NCBI GenBank assembly: GCA_019155185.1
Contig: CM032816.1
Location: 6,922,510-6,986,509, forward strand
Reading direction: 5' to 3'
DNA length: 64,000 bases
Source of the DNA: Beaufortia kweichowensis
Lineage: Eukaryota > Chordata > Actinopteri > Cypriniformes > Gastromyzontidae
A program made the translations under genes and the position numbers. The notes under the pieces are model-generated. The model was not told where the DNA came from. It did not search any database and saw only the letters and a program-made list of their open reading frames with translations. Shown piece after piece: positions 1 to 12,510 of the stretch; position 1 is the stretch's first letter, and every line of letters begins with the position of its first letter.

Positions 1-3000
1 GTTAATTTAATTGAGCAGACATCCAATCGCCCTCCCAAAGGCGTCGCTTTCCTCCCTTTCTCAGATATATCTCAGGTATCCCTGGGTAGGGTATAAACTT
101 GATCTTTCCTCAGTGTGGCCCCACTGCGGTTGTCATCGCTCCTCTCAGCTGCATCCACTACGGCTGCCTCTGTCACCGAGTCAGAGAAAAATGTATCGAA
201 CAGCGGCGATATTTGCCAGCTCAGCATGATCACACGATTTATTAATCATTAACTTATTATTCTGTGCAGCCAAATTGTGCATCATTACACTCATTATGTT
301 ATTCTTAAAAGGTTTGACAGGACAACTTCTGTTTTGCTTCATCATGACATGCATGCAGTACTTCACACACTCTTAGAAATAAAGGTTGCTTAAAGGTTTT
401 TGTCAGGTTGTATGGTTCCATAAAGAACAGTTAACGTTCACAAAACCTCAACAGTAGTTGAAGAAGGTTCTAAAGACTATATAAAAGTAAGAAATTGATC
501 TTTGGCAGTTCTCCCAAGAACCCTTCTAGCTGCTTTATATATAAGAGTGAGTAAAATTTAACTGCATCAGTTTCCAAACACTAAGCAATGAAAGAAATAT
601 TGCATAGACAAAGGTTTGAGTAAATAAGTGATCAAAAAATGGACGACGTTTACTTTAGAGTGTTGTAATTTTAATGCTTACCTCGTAACCGAAGGAATGC
701 GTGTTTTCTCCTACAAATTGCTCTCGAAATGGATCTTCACATCTTCTTACTTTCGGACTGTTCCGCTGCGGTCCACACTGCACATAAATCTCACATCCAT
801 AGCGGAAATGATTCACGACATTCTCCAACGACGCTATAATGAAATAAAATATGGCTTGGAAATAGCTTCACATTCAGTATAAACGGGTGATGTATGCTAA
901 AGGAAAAAAAGAGGCAAAAAACAAGACGAAGCCGCAACGTCCACCCCTCCGCTCGTGCTCGTGCGGCGGCACCTCGGTGTAAATGGCTTATACTGCATGA
1001 GAAATTGTAATGCTGCAGCTCAGCTCAGGCGGGAGATACATTAAGGGGGAAAAGCGAAGCATACCATTTCCAGACATCACTGCATCAGCAAAATTTCCCT
1101 CTTACGAGTAGACAAGATGACGAGCGGTCTGTTTTATCCGGACACACTGACATGGGGGTATAGAGGCGAAAGGGTTCTTAAAGGGGGGAATCGATAAGGG
1201 AGAAGGAATAATTCCTTAATCATGCTCAACATATTGTTGCACTGTTTTGCACATGGGAGAGAGAGAGGCAGGATAGGAGGGTAGGACTGTAGAAGAGCCC
1301 TAGAGTGGGATGGGGGAGGGGTTCGACGCAATGCAGACCGGCTGTACTAACGCGTGTGGCCGCAAGTGCTTGTCCACGCAATGCGCGAAAGCATTTATGT
1401 GCCAACACTGGCGCAGTATCTGATTCGCCGAGCACTAATGTGCAGATACTTTAACTGTTCTCTGACCGCACTAACCGATAACCACAATAAAATGAGGACT
1501 TCTGTAAAGTGCCGTTTTTCAAGGAACACTGCGACGAGGAGACCTTTTCCCATCTGAAAGAGTTACATAGCTGCAAATCTCCACGCGTGTCGTTTGAGAC
1601 TATAGAGAATCATCGTGTGGGGGTTGGAATATTTATAGAAGCACGTGGGTGTATGTACTCGGAGTTTCAGCACCATGGACGGCGCTCTTACCAGCAAAAC
1701 CTTCATTATATGCATTATATATTTTTCAAAGAATTTATTAATCACAGTTTGGTATTTTCATTAACAAACGTTCTTTAAGTCATTACTTTAATATGCTTTT
1801 TGTAATGTCCTATAACAAAATTGGTTTAACTATTGTTTTTTCGTTTCATTTGTAGCAAAAAGCTACCACAAAAGTACTATGATCTCCACCACAACCATAG
1901 TTTAACCATGGTATCTGTAGCACAGCTATGGCAATACAAATGTTTACTGCACTTTAACTATAATAATTTCCCAAGAGTTGCTTTAACTGTAGCAAAAAAC
2001 CTCAAATTTACCATGGCCTCACTATAGTAAACATAGTTTAACCATGGTATTTTTAGTTAAACTGTGTTAATACAAATGCTAACATGCCTTCATGCCTTAC
2101 ACAATGCAGTGAGTGTGCTTTCTTAATGTTTGTTCAGACAGGATGGATAATACCTTCCTTAAATTAAATTAACAAGAATAGGTTTTGCTCCGTCTGTGGA
2201 CAGTGACGTTTTCTATAATCCACCAGTAGGTGGAGCCCAAACGTTGTCAATCGTTACATCACTTGAATCATTCACTATACAAATGTTCAGTTTGTGGAAT
2301 AAAACATGTAAAATAAATGCAACTTTTGCAAATATATATTTACATATAATTTAGCAGTTCACATTTTTGCACAAGAATGAAGAACATGTCCATCAGCCAC
2401 CCAGAGCATGTACAGATTTCATTATCAGCCAGCAGCTGGAGGGAGCTCTTAACTGCTAAATATCATGAATAAGAAATGGACAACCCCTTCCTCTCCTCAA
2501 TTTGCTATTCAATGACTTCCCCTCAATATATGTACTTTCCTGGGTTACCAGTGATCTGTTCAATCAACAAAACTGCATCAGCAGTCATTAATCAGAGCTG
2601 TTTAAAGTGTCATACAGTAGCTCCCACCTGATATATATTATTTATGTAGCAGTATTTCAACTTTGTAAATGTGGTTTTCATCGCTCTCTGCTGTTAAACC
2701 AACAATGCACAATCATATATAGGATATCTAATATATATTTTAGTAAGCAATACTCCTGATCAATTGAAGATTACCACAGGTCAGAAATCCATCAATTGGC
2801 ATCATTACCTTTGGATACTACAAAACGGTCAAGACGGATAATTAGGATAGAATTAGGATAAGTGATTCAAATGATATTTGACTATGAAAATGACAAAATC
2901 TTTATTTATCAAAAATAAGTTAACAATTCATACTTTAACAAGACATTAGAAAAATAGATTTTTACCTTGGTCTGAGGCTTTTGCGTGAGCTGGTTAACTA

Positions 3001-3942
3001 CCCAAAACAAATGTTGAGGTCAAATATTTAACGACATATCAATGGAAATATATGTACTGTAATGATATATTAAGGTAAATCTCTGCTGAAGTGTTTTGCA
3101 CTGGTAAAGCCCACCCAAGCCCACTCAAAAGATCTCAGACCACAGCATCAGATCATTCATTTTCCAAATAAATCTATTCATTACATTTATTCCTGAGCAT
3201 TCAATTCAACATCTGCAAAGAGTAACTGTTGCATTTAAAGCACATTATGACAGAAAAGACACACAGCTGAGCTTATTATCCAAGTTTCAAATCTCTTACA
3301 GTGCATGATAAACCTCAAGCAAGGCTTAAAATAATGTAGAAGTACTGTGTAAATTACATACAAATATATTACAATATATTACAAAAATGCATAAAAGCAC
3401 ACTTTATGTTCACAAAAGTCATTTGTCTTCTTTAAAGGAAAAAAATGCCACGATAGTTTCTTCGTACATCTGCAGCAGTCTGCAATTTAAAAAAATAAAA
3501 CAATGGCTGTGAGAGAGATGAAAAGCTCTCATATAAATTAACGTATCGTCTTATTGTCAAATAGCTAAAAGTACCTAACATAACCACACGGTGGCGCTAG
3601 ATGTTCATAAAACTTCTGTACGTACTTTTTAGTAGTGAAAATGTTCTGCTGTTTATACTATAAAGCCTCCTTTGCCTAAAAAATATTAATTTTTAGTTAT
3701 TTCGCCCTTTAATATTTTAATTTAGTATAATATTTGCCAGCTAATATGCAGTTCATTATCGATTTGAAACAGTTTCCGGTTGCCAGGCTACGTGGCCATG
3801 TGGCTTTCTGAAATAGCGCGTGCACATAGATGCTCTTTTTTTGACATGTGACTCAATTCTTTGTGTCAAATCAGTTAACTATACACCAAACTAAATGATT
3901 ATATAAACAGGATGTATACTCACAGAAACTCTAACTCTGTTC
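1..3942. other. Intergenic DNA downstream of the kcna6-like gene
   Basis: No gene is supported here. Short open frames on both strands lack family resemblance, splice context or start context. The stretch is AT-rich, with a modestly CpG-containing part around 900-1010 and 1320-1450 and a repeat at about 1850-2075. The part just below 3943 should hold the 3' UTR of the kcna6-like gene. Candidate minus-strand AATAAA signals are at 3186-3191 and 2901-2906, but neither can be confirmed by eye. Confidence 0.6.
1850..2075. repeat. Interspersed repeat with 'accatggt' palindromes, two tandem units
   Basis: The motif 'catagtttaaccatggtat' occurs near 1896 and again near 2029, each followed after some tens of bases by 'aatacaaatg'. 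This gives two direct units spaced about 135 bp. Palindromic CCATGG/TTAA-rich elements like this are common in cypriniform genomes. A related degenerate sequence ('aaccatgattttatt', 'taatcatggtta') lies at about 34370-34470 in a celsr1 intron. Family assignment is by resemblance only. Confidence 0.55.
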
Positions 3943-5379
3943 TTATACATCTGTCAATTGGCCTGTATATGTCTCCAATGGACTGAAATTAAGGAAGCTC
4001 GATGTATTTAAATCGTCTTCCTCTGAATTATCTGATTTGATGAGAGAGGGTTTACTGTCGCTCTTATTGCGCTCAGCCAGCGGCGGCACCGGTTGACCGC
4101 AGGTTACGTGCGTGAACTCCACCTGCGCCTCCTCGTTATTCTCTCGATGATAGAAGTAATTAAAATTAGACACGATTACCGGTACGGGCAAAGCGATTGT
4201 AAGGACTCCAGCAATAGCGCACATCGATCCGACAATTTTGCCACCGATTGTAACGGGGTACATGTCTCCATATCCAACAGTGGTCATGGACACAACCGCC
4301 CACCAGAACGCGTCCGGGATGCTCGTAAACGCCGATTCCGGGTCGTCAACTTCAGCAAAGAAAACCGCACTGGAAAACAATATGATACCAATGATAAGGA
4401 AAAATATTAAGAGTCCAAGTTCTCGCATACTTGCACGCAAGGTCTGGCCGAGAATTTGGAGACCCTTGGAGTGCCGTGAAAGTTTGAAAATCCTGAAGAC
4501 GCGCACCAAGCGGATAACTCTGAGAATAGCCAGAGACGTGGTTTGCTGTGCGTTGGATTGAACCTCGGCGAGATCCATTCCCAAAGTGACAAAATACGGC
4601 ATGATTGCCACAATATCAATAGTATTCATGATGTCTTTAAAGAAAGTGGTTTTGCTCGGGCACACGAGAAACCTCACAAGCAGTTCAAAGGAAAACCAAA
4701 TGATGCAAAGCGTCTCCAACAAGAAGAACGGATCCGTGAACAAGGATTTTCTTCCGGCGCTCGTTCCGTTCGGCGCGAGGTGGTTGTTGAACACATGCTC
4801 GTCTTCTCGAAACTCCGGTAAAGTTTCTAAACAGAAGATAACAATGGATATCAGTATGACCATGACAGATATGATAGCGATCACTTTGGCTGCTCCAGAG
4901 CTGTCGGGATACTCAAAAAGCAACCAAAGCTGACGCTTAAACTCATTGGAAGGCATCGGACGCTCGTCTTCTTTTAGCAAACCCTCGTCCTCTCGAAAGT
5001 GCTCGATGACTTCCTCGCCAATCTCATAAAATCGGATTTCCTCCATAAAAATGTCAACCGGCACATTGATGGGTCTCCGGAGCCTGCCGCCCGATTGGTA
5101 ATAGTATAGGATTGCGTCAAAACTTGGTCTGTTCCTGTCGAAAAAGTATTCGTTCCGAAACGGATCGTAGAACCGGATCCGTTTGCTCGGGTCTCCTAGC
5201 AACGTGTTCGGGAATCGTGCAAGTGTTTGGAGTTGCGTTTCGAACCGCAAACCTGAAATGTTAATAGTGACCCTCTCGCAGCCCTCTTGGTCGGCGCGCT
5301 CCTCATCGCAGACCTCCTGGCAGGGCGCGGAGTGGTCCGCCGGCTCATCCTGGCTTATCTCTCGGGACAGCGCGGTCAT
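3943..5379 (-). CDS. kcna6: Voltage-gated potassium channel, Shaker (Kv1) subfamily, kcna6-like
   Basis: Intronless 478-aa Kv1 alpha subunit forming tetrameric delayed-rectifier K+ channels in the plasma membrane of excitable cells. From the chosen Met: T1 tetramerisation domain about 38-131 (INISGLRFETQ...), S1 about 165-183, an N-glycosylation site NGT at 204-206 in the S1-S2 loop, S2 218-240, S3 250-268, S4 with spaced arginines 287-303, S5 320-341, selectivity filter TVGYGD 367-372, S6 with PVP 398-400, and C-terminal LTDV, a class I PDZ ligand. The tail segment THVTCGQP after S6 and Tyr374 outside the filter (TEA-sensitive type) match human KCNA6 as I remember it, better than KCNA1-5; paralogue choice is about 60% sure. 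The frame stays open upstream to an ATG at 5599-5601, but that ATG follows a stop and has T at -3. The ATG at 5377-5379 has A at -3 and gives the family's usual length. Confidence 0.93.
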   Translation of the reverse strand: MTALSREISQDEPADHSAPCQEVCDEERADQEGCERVTINISGLRFETQLQTLARFPNTLLGDPSKRIRFYDPFRNEYFFDRNRPSFDAILYYYQSGGRLRRPINVPVDIFMEEIRFYEIGEEVIEHFREDEGLLKEDERPMPSNEFKRQLWLLFEYPDSSGAAKVIAIISVMVILISIVIFCLETLPEFREDEHVFNNHLAPNGTSAGRKSLFTDPFFLLETLCIIWFSFELLVRFLVCPSKTTFFKDIMNTIDIVAIMPYFVTLGMDLAEVQSNAQQTTSLAILRVIRLVRVFRIFKLSRHSKGLQILGQTLRASMRELGLLIFFLIIGIILFSSAVFFAEVDDPESAFTSIPDAFWWAVVSMTTVGYGDMYPVTIGGKIVGSMCAIAGVLTIALPVPVIVSNFNYFYHRENNEEAQVEFTHVTCGQPVPPLAERNKSDSKPSLIKSDNSEEDDLNTSSFLNFSPLETYTGQLTDV

Positions 5380-6149
5380 CTTCGCCCCTCGAGAATGGTT
5401 CTTGTGCCTCCACGATTGCCCCCCACTCCACCAGTTTTTAGGGTCCGATAACTCCAGCCTGACGGAGACACAGCCCAACACTAATGGCTGATTGATCAAC
5501 TTTTGTTGAACTTCTTCAACTTTTTTGACCGGTTTTATTGTTGTAAGGGAATAGGAGTCATTCTGAGTGCGCGCGCGCACCCGCAGACAGCTCAAACACA
5601 TCTAACACACACTGTACCCAAGACAGCAAAGCCCACCCTGACTTTGATTGGCATGTTATGCGCCCCGGGTCTTGAACTTTAGTGGCACAAATGTTTGAAC
5701 CCGTAACTTGAAGAAGATAGACTGTTTTATTTATTTAAGTCTCAACACTAAAATGTACTTCCAATAATTTGAGAAACTTAGCTAAAAACACAAGATGTAT
5801 ACATTAAAGACGATTTTGTACATGTGTGTGTTTTATCTATCATAACCTCTTTGTCCCTCTCTAATTAGCCATTTTACTTTTATTATAATTATTATAAATC
5901 TACTGACAGCATGTTTACTTCACATCCAAAACTCTTAATGTTGCTATGGGGCCTCTTGAGACGGTGAAAGTGCTGGCTTGACTGACATCTGAGCACCCAC
6001 AGAGGCAGCAGTGTTAGTAGCAGTTACATGATATAATTTATATAACACCTAAGGTACCTAGAAGAAAAGTGATCATGCATCCACACATTCATCCCAGCAC
6101 ATCTTGGGCCAAAAGCAGGAAAACATATGACAAAACTATATTACATCTC

Positions 6150-6249
6150 TAGTAGTGTTGTGGGCATTTTGTTTGATCCCAGGGATTGCACATACAAAAA
6201 TTCCTTTGATAAAAAGCATCTGCCAAACGAATAAATGTAATGTAAATGC
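6150..6249 (+). repeat. SINE fragment (HAmo-like, tRNA-derived type)
   Basis: A degenerate B-box-like sequence 'gtttgatcccaggga' is followed by 'gcacata', then the 3' tail 'gataaaaagcatctgcc' and 'aataaatgtaatgtaaatg'. This order and this tail are characteristic of cyprinid tRNA-derived SINEs that share a LINE 3' end. The 5' tRNA-like head is mostly missing. Exact family needs a repeat library. Confidence 0.6.
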
Positions 6250-6550
6250 AAACCTCAAAATTGCAATATTTTAGATCAGACTTGTTGGTGAGTGCTTGAG
6301 TTATATTTGATATTTATTTATATTTTATTTATTAATTTTACAAAAAATCATAAAGGGTATAAAAAGGTTAACAATATTTAGCACTCCATACGCTATATAA
6401 CTACTATTGCTTTAGTTTATTGAGTAAATTGTTTTTGACATAATGTAAAGAACATTCTGCTAAAATATAATCTTGATCTATTTAATATTGACTGAGTAAG
6501 ACCATGTCAAAGACTGAAATCAATGTCTAGGGAGCCATGTCTCTGTTTGT

Positions 6551-6600
6551 CACATTTACATTTAGCACATTATTTTATGCGATGCAACTTACAAGTGAGG
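6551..6600 (-). repeat. SINE 3'-tail fragment, reverse orientation
   Basis: The plus strand reads 'cacatttacatttagca' ... 'tttatgcgatgcaactta' 'caagtgagg'. This is the reverse complement of the conserved fish SINE tail that ends in aaaagc-gtctgctaaatg. Only the tail is recognisable. Confidence 0.5.
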
Positions 6601-8996
6601 CAAACAAAATAAGCAGTTAAACAACAAAAGAGCAAAAATGTCCAATGTCCAAAAAAGTCAAATGAAACTGGTCTCAGTTAACCAAACCCCATATACAAAG
6701 CCAAGGGTTTTCTATATTAACAAAATAATTATTATCACTATTTAAAAATGATTAATTTTATAATTATAAAAACCATATCATATAATCTGTCATTTACAGT
6801 AGCCAACACACATTACCTATTTTCATTATTTTTATGGCTATGATTACTTTGATGCTTCTTATTTCATAATTATATTTAGCCTGGATTTCACAGACAGAGT
6901 CACATTTATTATCTGACTTCATATATTTCTGCTTTTAAAGGATTATTTTGTAAAGAAAGCCAAAGTCTTTTCCAGTCTGACAGAAACAGATTCTATATAA
7001 GCCAAACCATTTCTGCGAATCTACAAACACCATTAACGTCCTGCAGTGATCTGATCAATAACCCTGTAGGTCAATCTCAAACCCGCTGGTCATTTGTTAG
7101 CAGATTGCAGACACTAATGGACCATCTTGTCAAACTGACATGCCTCCATTGTCAACTTTAAACATCAAACAGTATTATATATATATATACAACTGTAAGT
7201 CTGTCTTTTATTTTTTTACAACATTGCCTCTACATTAAAAAACGGAATATTAATATACATCGGTAAAGCACTTCCGAGCAATCAAAAGAACAGAGAAATT
7301 GCTGGAGACAGACTTGATAAACAGGACGAGCTCTGTAGGCTGAGTGGAAAGGCAAGGGATTCCTTGGAAAGGAAAACGCTGACAGCGAGCAATTTACCAC
7401 CTTAAAGGATAGCAGCAACCCTGGCCACGTGAGTGAAGGACATCCCCACGGGATGAGATATCATCATGCCGTTCACACCCTAAACATCAGCACAAAATTC
7501 CTGCAATGTTCAGACACCATCAAACTCCCTACAGGACATCTCTACAAGATAAAGAATTTCACATGTTTTCAGGCATGACAACCCTTAAGGCTTCACATTT
7601 CAAAAAGCTTAAGATGTAATTAGTGTCTGTGAAACACTAATTAAAGTTACTCTCTGCTTCTGTGTGGTTGTGTTAATAAGAATCCAAGAGTCTTTTCCAT
7701 GTCTAAATAAAGCTCAGATGAGCTTACCCCCTTCCTTCTCCGTTTAGTCTAACAGCTCATGTTACGGACAGCTTAATACTTTCACCATCCGTGTGTGATA
7801 GTAGCCTGCCATCAGAACGCTGGGGGTAGGACCGATTTGTACTCATTCACATACTGAATTTGTTTTGGGTCAGCAGCTGATTTGCACATGAGGTCACATT
7901 TCTGCTTAAAGGGATAGAAATGACCATAAAATGATCATTTTTGTCATATACTCACCCACAGAACGTTTTTCTTGGTGGAAGATGAAAGGAGACGTTTAGT
8001 AGGATGTCTGTGTTGCTCTTGTTTAAACAATGAAAGTGAGAATGGAAAGTGGAATTGTTAAGCTCCTAAAATGATAAAAAAGCATAATAAAAGTACCTAA
8101 AAATAGTTTATGCAATTTAGGTGTCTTTTAGAGCATACTATTGATTTGGAATGCAGCACATAATTTATCATTTATTTTTATTACAATGTTTTATTTTTTT
8201 TATAAAATTATTGTTTTTATTATAATTTTATAATTGTTTTAATTGTGTAATGTGATGTATTCTGAAAGACCATTGCCAGATCAAAGGGTCACATGGTGCC
8301 CTGGGACACAAATGTCACAAGGTCACTACCCTGGCATGTAGTTTATGGACAGGATTGTTTGTGCAAAGAGGAAGTTGCATCATCATCAATTTATCAAACA
8401 GTTATTGATTTTGAAAAAAATACACTGAAATAAAATGATTAAACTAAAACAAGTTTATAAAAAAATCAAACTAAAATACAGCTTGAGGTCCTTCTGCCTG
8501 AATCTCATCTTTACCCTTAATGTACATGCCCAAACTGATGGATATTAAATGAAAAAGGGCCAGATATGTGTATTTAAAAAAGTATATGGATCAATTATGA
8601 GAATTCTTAAATGTATTTTAATAAAATTATGAGTTAGAAAGACATATGAGCGATAGATCTTAACTGTCAGTAACTAATGGGCTCTCAACCAGAAGTAACA
8701 GTCAGATGTAAGGGTGATGGGTGGTAAGAGCTTCAGATGAAAGGTGGAAGGCTGCTGAAAGATTTTCCAGCCAATTATCAGCTACTAAAACGTCATTAGC
8801 ATTCGCAGCTAAATTTATCTGACGTGAACTAAACGGACCGTGATAGATTATATGCAATAACCTCTAAATGACTAAATTGAAGGTGAAGAAATGTTTTTGT
8901 CTGTTAGAAACCAGACTAAGGGACACCTGCTATGAGCCCAACAGGTTGATAGTGTGAGACTCAGTGCTAAGAGGCTGCTGACTTCGACACCTCATG

Positions 8997-9275
8997 CTAT
9001 TGCAGATCAAGGGTTCCTCCATAGAAAGTAGATACGGCCGCAAGGCATTGCGCCAGTTCCCGGGGTTCGATGGTCACCGGTTTTAGCAGGGTGTCACTTG
9101 ATTTGATGACCATGTTTTGCTGATAGATGACAGAGGCATGAAGCAAGGCGGTGAAACCTGAGATTGGAGATCCGGAAGGTTGGAAGGTATCCTCTGGGTG
9201 CCCTGTTCTTACACCCCTTTCCGGATTACATTTACACTTCTTGGTGAAGTCTGACCTTTTTTTAGTTGGCGACAC
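8997..9275 (-). other. Unassigned coding-like segment (possible exon or gene relic)
   Basis: This stretch is richer in G+C than its surroundings and open on the minus strand for 92 codons, ending in a TAG at its left edge. The residue composition looks protein-like (ending ...STFYGGTLDLQ), unlike the lysine/asparagine-rich chance frames nearby. An acceptor-like 'cttctttag' lies just upstream on the minus strand, near 9285. I recognise no family, and no partner exons were found. It could be a terminal exon of an unidentified gene, a transposon relic, or chance. Confidence 0.25.
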
Positions 9276-10686
9276 TGTCTGGTTCTAAAGAAGACAGACC
9301 TGGAGAGTGACATGTTAAACATAGAATCGCCGGTTGTTTATGTGAACCTCAAATGACGTAATGCAAGAATCGTAAAATATTAAATATGCTTGTTAGATGA
9401 AGTCCTACAGTATTTCCCCCAACAATAAACATTTTATTTGAAAGCAATTAAATGTATTAAAACACCTGAACAAATACTTTTCTGCAGAGTAAATGAAAAT
9501 GAAAAATGTTACCATGCAAAAATATGTATAAAATTGGAATATTACCCACATATGTTTGTGTACTTTATTCTTTAATGCTCTTTATAATCAAAATCAATCA
9601 AATCAAAATATGTTCTTTTTAGGGAAATATGCAATTTTTTGTCAACACAATATTATTGATATTATATTGTATTTCCTATCATTCATTTTAAATGGCCAAT
9701 ATTACAGTGATTCTTTAAAAACTAAATATAATAATAATAATTATAGAAATAAAATAAAAAATATCTTGAAGTGATTATAGAGAAATTTTGTTAAAAACAC
9801 ATGACGGGAAAGTTAATAAACAAAAAACCTATCAAGTCACTTTTTCATAATATTTATTCACTCCCTGGGTCACATGTTTATCTGGTCGCAAATCACTGCT
9901 GTAGGTTGTATGTTGAGATACTCAATACAAATGAACATTGTGTGCTGTGCACCATAATGTCTTAATCTTCCTGGAAGAACAGGACTAGGACACACAGATA
10001 TCTCACCCTCAGATCCAGTTGAAATTGTATCCATCACCAAGAGTATCTCTCTGCACTGCCAGGAATCATAGCCAGTATTAATAGCACTTGGCCACTATCT
10101 GAATAACAGTATAGGAAATGTTATTTACATTTTAAATAACAAAATAAAACAAAATAACAAACAAAATGAAAGTGCAAAATGAAATATACAGTACCAGTCA
10201 AAATTTGGAAACACATTTAGAAATAGAAGTAAACTTATCAAAACTATGAAATAACACAATTGTAACTGTGAGAATTATGTTGTGACTAAACCATCCAAAA
10301 TAAATAAAAATAAATAAATGGGTGTTTTTTAATTATTATTTAGTCCAATAATCTTTTTTGATAAAATTTTATTTTTCTAAGGAAAGAAATTCATATGTTG
10401 GCACAATTATATTTTGTCTACAAAAGTAATTTCAAACATTGAAATATAAACTTTCAGATTAAAAGATTTTTAAGATCACGAGAAACATTTTTGTCAATTG
10501 TGTCTAAAGTTCGGCTGTTACTGTAGTTTCTCACAACACATGAGCTTTAAGCCACACAAAAGTTTCTGTTAATTTGTAGTTTGCTTACATCTTCAACCTG
10601 TCTTTGGATTAGGAGCAAAAAAGAGCAAAACAGAAGAGACTTTCTTTTAATCAAGGTTGCACAGGCTTTAAATATAGCTTGATGTG

Positions 10687-10700
10687 GTGCCATCTAGTGA
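10687..10700 (-). promoter_or_regulatory. CTCF-like motif
   Basis: The minus strand reads TCACTAGATGGCAC, one mismatch from the vertebrate CTCF core CCASYAGRKGGCRS. It lies downstream of gramd4. Single motif matches occur by chance, so occupancy is inferred, not shown. Confidence 0.35.
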
Positions 10701-11475
10701 AACATGATACAATTATTAGGAACTGTTTAACATTCTCATCCTCTGACCTCTCTGTCTCCAATATATCATAAAGAGACAATGACATCAGTTAACTTGACAC
10801 TAAAAACTACATGGGATGGAGATTAGAAATGACATTTGTGTAATGTGCATATATTTTGATGTACAGCACTATTTTACCATCTCCAAGGTTGGAAAAAATT
10901 AACAAATGAAGGTTACAAAGAATCCAACAGTTTATTTCTTCTCCAGTGACGTCTAATGCATGGAAGAGTTTACCAGATGTGTAAATACAAATGATTTATG
11001 AACGAACATCAGATTTTTGGACAAATCCGAGCAATTTCAGTTGTGAAAAGTTTATAGTCGTTTCTTAGCAAAGTCTATTTAAACCAAAATTTGTACCACA
11101 CTTTGTAAATAATAAATCTAACAGAAATCAACTTGGAACATATAAATACACTCAAAAAATTAATACAACTCCTTCCCCCTTCATAGGAAATGATGGCCAG
11201 AGAACAACAATGAGATTTTTACAGTTGGACAAAACCAACAAAAAGAATGCAATTTAGACGTATGAAAAGCATGAAATGTAAAATGTTACAGCAAGGCATT
11301 TAAAATATTAAATCCATCATCATTCCGGCATCTCCAACATTCATAACAGGCAAAAAATGCCAGTTTTCATTCCCCTGTAATTCCAGGGATCAAACCAGCT
11401 TAAGCAAACAGGATCAACACAAGTTTCTGTAAACACAACTGTTTAGGGGCAGGACAGAGCGCAAACAATACACAT

Positions 11476-11485
11476 TTTATTTATT
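11476..11485 (-). terminator. gramd4: Candidate polyadenylation signal for gramd4
   Basis: Two overlapping AATAAA hexamers (AATAAATAAA on the minus strand) are followed by a GT-rich stretch 'tgtgtattgtttg', the usual layout of a vertebrate poly(A) site. It would give a 3' UTR of about 1.7 kb. It is not the only AATAAA in the region. Confidence 0.4.
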
Positions 11486-12399
11486 TGGCAAATCAATGGT
11501 GGTTATTTTTTTCCACTGCAAAAATTATTATTCATTTTAGAACGTGAAAAAGTAAAATAAGTCTAACGAATCACCACAACCATCAACCAGGGTGCACTGT
11601 TTATATGTAACACAAATATATATTTATGCAGGGAAAATGTATCTACTGTATTGTTAATTTTAACTTAAATATTTTAAAGCCCAAAAGTGCTACTTAGTAA
11701 CTTTGTTAACAGCTTTCACGAAGTCTTGTTTCTAACCCCAACAAGGTTATAGGAACTTAAAACAAGAACAAAAACAAAGTGGCTCAAATGGTTCAAAAGA
11801 AAGAAAAGGCAGAATAAGGCAGATGTGTCGTTATAAGACTTAAGAAGAAATTATATTATTGACAAAGTTAATCTATATACTATAGTAATCTATAGTATAA
11901 TTTGGACAAAAAAATGTTGGGGACATAAAAAAACCCATGACGTACCAGTTGAAAGCTGAAAAACTGCCCTCTTCTCCCTAAAGTAAGAAAAGACCTGCTT
12001 TTAATCCTAAAGGAGCTAATGAGGTCTGCATAGTAAAAAGTTCAAATAAAAACATTAACCATAAACCACAAGCCATGTAGACTGTCAAAGAAGCAAAAGA
12101 AAGTATTTAATTTGGAGTTCCTTGCAAAATGCACATTAAGAAAATTTATAATATATTACAATCATACAGAATTAGGCTAAAGAAATGTACCGGAGGTTTG
12201 TTTTTCTAAAGTGATCTGATGTTATTATAGGTTACAGGATTTGCAATAAGCAGTAACATTCAATGAGGCGTTGAATACTTCTGTCGTTCTGGGCGACAAG
12301 AACAAGGAATTAAATTTAATATATTAACATGACCACCAAATCTTCCACACTTGTGCACATTCATTTTATGGGTAAGACCTGTGACATATTTGTGCTTTG

Positions 12400-12510
12400 T
12401 TTAAATTAAAGGAAAAGTTCACCCAAAAATAACTTTTTCATTGTTGCAAAAATCAGTTTGCAAAAACAAAGTTAGTCTTTTTTGGGGTGTACTGTCTCTT
12501 TAAAATATAA
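12400..12510. repeat. Degenerate cypriniform MITE fragment
   Basis: Begins 'ttaaaggaaaagttcaccc' 'aaaaataac' and ends 'gtactgtctctttaa'. These are inverted ends of the very common cyprinid MITE whose termini read like aaagggatagttcaccc. The middle is shortened. Assignment by resemblance. Confidence 0.5.

Larger units (their letters stand above)
5380..8996. other. 5' flank of kcna6-like gene and intergenic DNA
   Basis: No gene is supported. The first about 250 bases are the probable 5' UTR and promoter-proximal part of kcna6; no clear TATA box is visible. The rest is AT-rich with SINE fragments (6150-6249 and 6551-6600) and a decayed MITE-like stretch beginning 'aaagggatag' at about 7910. Any non-coding first exon of kcna6 cannot be placed by eye. 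Confidence 0.55.

Noticed and set aside
4093..5491. Plus-strand open frames of 90-115 codons
   Set aside because: Shadows of the kcna6-like coding sequence on the opposite strand.
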